Below the pieces are notes generated by a model that was given only the letters and a program-made list of their open reading frames with translations, made no database searches and was not told where the DNA came from. From contig DAOMZV010000021.1 in the NCBI GenBank assembly GCA_035400705.1, positions 1-14,688 on the forward strand: DNA of 14,688 bases, given 5' to 3'. Origin of the DNA: GWC2-40-17 sp035400705 (GTDB taxonomy: Bacteria > Patescibacteriota > Patescibacteriia > Magasanikbacterales > UBA10003). The position numbers were made by a program, and so were the translations under genes. Of the stretch, positions 12,442-14,688 are shown one piece after another; within the stretch, counting starts at the first letter, position 1, and each line of letters opens with the position of its first letter.

Positions 12442-13896
12442 ATGACACAGCAAACTCAAAAACAACTAGGTGCTTTTTATACCCCCATCCATACGGTTGA
12501 ATATATGGTTGAAAAGTTAACCAATTTTGATAAAAGCAGTAAATTATTGGAACCGAGCGGAGGCGACGGTGCTTTTGTTTCGGTTATTTTAAAAAATAAG
12601 TTGTTAAAACCTGACCAGATAACGGTTTGGGACATAAATCCGGAAGTCAAAAATGGTTTAAACGAACTTGGCCTAAAAAATGTTGTCATTAAAGACACTC
12701 TTTTAAATACTGATATCGCCAATGATTCTCTTTTTGGTTGCGAGCAATTTTCACATATAATCGGGAACCCCCCTTATTTGAATAAGCAAAGCGATTATAT
12801 TAAAAAAAATAAGCACAAATTAGGTAATATTTTTAATGAAATTGGGGCTAATGATACTTATGCGATGTTTTTGTATTTGGGTTGTAAATTACTAAAAGAG
12901 AATGGACAACTTTGTTTTATTGTCAGCGATACTTATTTAACTTTAGGCATACACAAAAAGTTAAGAAAATTTTTATTGAAAAATTACACCGTTAATGAGA
13001 TAACGCTATGTTCTAAAAAATTATTTAGAGATAGAGGGGCATTGGTTAATACTAGTATTATTTTAATAACTAATAAAAAAGCGACGGATGATCATGTTGT
13101 CATTTTTAACGATTGCCGAGATAATGAAATTGATGATTATAATGGCAAAAAATATAAAACTATTCAAAAAAATATTTTATCGTATCCGGATTATGTGTTT
13201 GATTTTAATGGCGGGGCTAAATTATTAGGTAAAATCAACGAGTTTGAAAAAATGATTAATTATTTGGATGGCGGATTAGGAATGCATACAACTAACAATC
13301 GTAAATTTTTAGCTATTGCTGATTATAACGGTGTCCAATATGCTAAAAATAATGGGATAACAGAACGGGTTAATATCAAAAATATTGATGGGAAAAAATG
13401 GAAATTTTATCATAAAAAGGGAGGTAATAATAAATATTATTGGCCGGCTGAATATGCTATAAGATGGGATCAAGAATCGGTGTCTAATTATAAAATGCCT
13501 AGCCATTATAATTTGAATGATGACAGACAGGGTTTTATCATTTCCGGTGTTTGTTCTAACTTGACCGCAAGATTATCAACGGTTGGAGCTCTTTGGGAAA
13601 GTAATAAGGCAATGTGCTTTTTCCCCAAAAACCCCAAAAAATATCCGCCGGAATTCTTTGTCGGAATTTTGAATAGTGAGGTTTATAATAAGATGATCAA
13701 ATTATTAAATCATACTAATTCTATTCAAATTAGGGATATAAAAAAATTACCAATGCCCAGTTTTACTGATAAAGATATTAAAGCCGTTGTTGAGATTTCA
13801 AAAAATATAATAAAAAATTTAAAGCATGATTTTAGCTACAATTTTAATCAGGATCAAGAACAAATTAATAAAATTGTTGGAGCCTATTTTAGCTAA
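12442..13896 (+). CDS. type II N6-adenine DNA methyltransferase (TaqI/Eco57I-like)
   Basis: A 484-aa methyltransferase that should put a methyl group on adenine N6 using SAM. The order is that of the gamma class: motif X-like GAFYTP (10-15), SAM-binding motif I LEPSGGDGAF (36-45), acidic WDIN (63-66), catalytic motif IV IGNPPY (107-112). These are followed by a C-terminal target-recognition region (about 270-470) containing GVCSNLTARLS and a PPEFFVGILNSEV-like stretch seen in such enzymes. There is no fused nuclease domain at the N-terminus, so it is not a type IIG enzyme, and the nuclease is expected separately. The next gene starts one base after its stop and fits that role. The recognition sequence cannot be read from this. 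Confidence 0.88.
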   Translation: MTQQTQKQLGAFYTPIHTVEYMVEKLTNFDKSSKLLEPSGGDGAFVSVILKNKLLKPDQITVWDINPEVKNGLNELGLKNVVIKDTLLNTDIANDSLFGCEQFSHIIGNPPYLNKQSDYIKKNKHKLGNIFNEIGANDTYAMFLYLGCKLLKENGQLCFIVSDTYLTLGIHKKLRKFLLKNYTVNEITLCSKKLFRDRGALVNTSIILITNKKATDDHVVIFNDCRDNEIDDYNGKKYKTIQKNILSYPDYVFDFNGGAKLLGKINEFEKMINYLDGGLGMHTTNNRKFLAIADYNGVQYAKNNGITERVNIKNIDGKKWKFYHKKGGNNKYYWPAEYAIRWDQESVSNYKMPSHYNLNDDRQGFIISGVCSNLTARLSTVGALWESNKAMCFFPKNPKKYPPEFFVGILNSEVYNKMIKLLNHTNSIQIRDIKKLPMPSFTDKDIKAVVEISKNIIKNLKHDFSYNFNQDQEQINKIVGAYFS

Positions 13897-13897
13897 T

Positions 13898-14688
13898 ATG
13901 AAAAAAGGTAATAAAGAAAAATCAAACCGAGCACAGGCCGATTATTTTGAGCTGTTAGTCTGTCAGTATATTTGCCATCTTTATAAAATAACTTTTTCTT
14001 ATAGCGAAGATTTAGCCAAGTTATCTAATAAAATTTTAGACAAAGAAGATGGTAAAGAAAGAATGAGATTGCAAAATAATAATTTTATAAAAATTCAGCC
14101 GGGAATTAAAAAAATATTGGATGACGAAATAAGCAGAAAAGGCAAAATTATAAATGTTGTTTGGACTGGCCGTCATTTTGTTATTGAGCAATCAACGTCG
14201 GATGTTGATGCCGAGCATTCAAGTAATAAGAAAACCAGGTTTTCTATAAAATCAATTGCTAAGTCGGGCACAGGAACATTAAAAAATCTTGGCTTAGGAA
14301 AATTGGAAAAATGGTTTAGTTTTAGTTTTAAGAATCAAACTGATAAAATGTGGCGGGATCTTCAAAATTATGTTCGTCAGACAACTGGCAAGAATACTTC
14401 AAAAAGAGGGGAATTGAAAAAAATAGCACAGAAAAATAAAAAAATTTTGGAATGGGCAAAAAGAAATGGAAAGATTTTTCAAGCCCGATTAAATAGTGTG
14501 TGTTTAGAAAAATTTAACTCTTTGCCGCCAAAACAAAAAAGAGAGTTTTTAAATTTTATTACCGACTGCCACGACGAAGATTTATATGTGGTTATCGTTA
14601 ATAATTCCGGTGTAGCTATTTATAAGCCGGTTGATAAAACGGCCAAACCAAAAGACAGAATCATAGCGAAAAAAGAAAATGGATCAGA
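13898..14688 (+). CDS. probable cognate type II restriction endonuclease, C-terminus beyond the window
   Basis: The frame opens at ATG 13898, one base after the methyltransferase stop, and is still open at the right edge (263 codons visible). It begins MKKGNKEKSNRAQADYFELL. A candidate PD-(D/E)xK nuclease core is at residues 101-128: SDVDAE with Asp102 and Asp104, then RFSIKS with Lys118, then TLKN. The IKS plus TLxN arrangement resembles some type II enzymes such as the HpaII group. That resemblance is from memory and not tested. The tight coupling to a solitary gamma-class methyltransferase is the strongest argument for the call. Another role in the same operon is possible. Confidence 0.65.
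   Translation, partial: MKKGNKEKSNRAQADYFELLVCQYICHLYKITFSYSEDLAKLSNKILDKEDGKERMRLQNNNFIKIQPGIKKILDDEISRKGKIINVVWTGRHFVIEQSTSDVDAEHSSNKKTRFSIKSIAKSGTGTLKNLGLGKLEKWFSFSFKNQTDKMWRDLQNYVRQTTGKNTSKRGELKKIAQKNKKILEWAKRNGKIFQARLNSVCLEKFNSLPPKQKREFLNFITDCHDEDLYVVIVNNSGVAIYKPVDKTAKPKDRIIAKKENGS

Overview
The window looks like a chromosome segment of a Candidate Phyla Radiation (Patescibacteria, Parcubacteria-like) bacterium. This is inference from several signs: AT-rich DNA, standard genetic code, tRNAs without encoded CCA, a self-splicing intron in a tRNA, few Shine-Dalgarno sequences, extended -10 promoters (TGCTAAAAT or TGCTATAAT) sitting almost on the start codon, tightly packed operons, and a broken large serine recombinase of the kind common in that group.

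Layout. (1) 1-2480, minus strand: the three-gene AmmeMemoRadiSam operon (amrS-amrB-amrA), with a good promoter upstream and perhaps a fourth gene running off the left edge. (2) 2588-2894, plus strand: the frameshifted C-terminal end of a serine recombinase. (3) 2916-3591, minus strand: four tRNA genes transcribed Ile(GAT), initiator Met(CAT), Phe(GAA), Pro(TGG). tRNA-Phe is split by a 246-nt group I intron directly 5' of the anticodon, and a 19-bp inverted repeat lies between tRNA-Phe and tRNA-Pro. (4) 3692-9581, minus strand: a compact housekeeping operon polA-murD-murI-holA, with junctions of 1 nt, a 14-nt overlap and a 4-nt overlap, read from a promoter that should give a nearly leaderless polA message. 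(5) 9633-10083: a 56-codon basic protein gene with its own terminator, then an intergenic region with an imperfect 23-bp tandem repeat. (6) 10084-11079, plus strand: a CaCA-family cation antiporter. (7) 11098-12025: a hairpin-rich accessory stretch with terminators, a possible transposase tail, a consensus promoter, an unrecognised 125-aa protein, and two long RNA-capable hairpins. (8) 12026-14688, plus strand: a small GIY-YIG-like protein, then a restriction-modification pair: a gamma-class N6-adenine methyltransferase and, one base later, a probable cognate endonuclease cut off by the window edge.

How the parts relate. The left and central regions are core metabolism (cell wall precursor synthesis, DNA replication and repair, translation) plus the AmmeMemoRadiSam system, whose biological role is not settled. 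The right-hand 3.6 kb has the character of an acquired defence or mobile island. The most interesting items are the tRNA-Phe group I intron, the unusual residues in the initiator and Phe tRNAs, the hidden 56-codon gene, and the hairpin-flanked accessory genes beside the restriction-modification pair.
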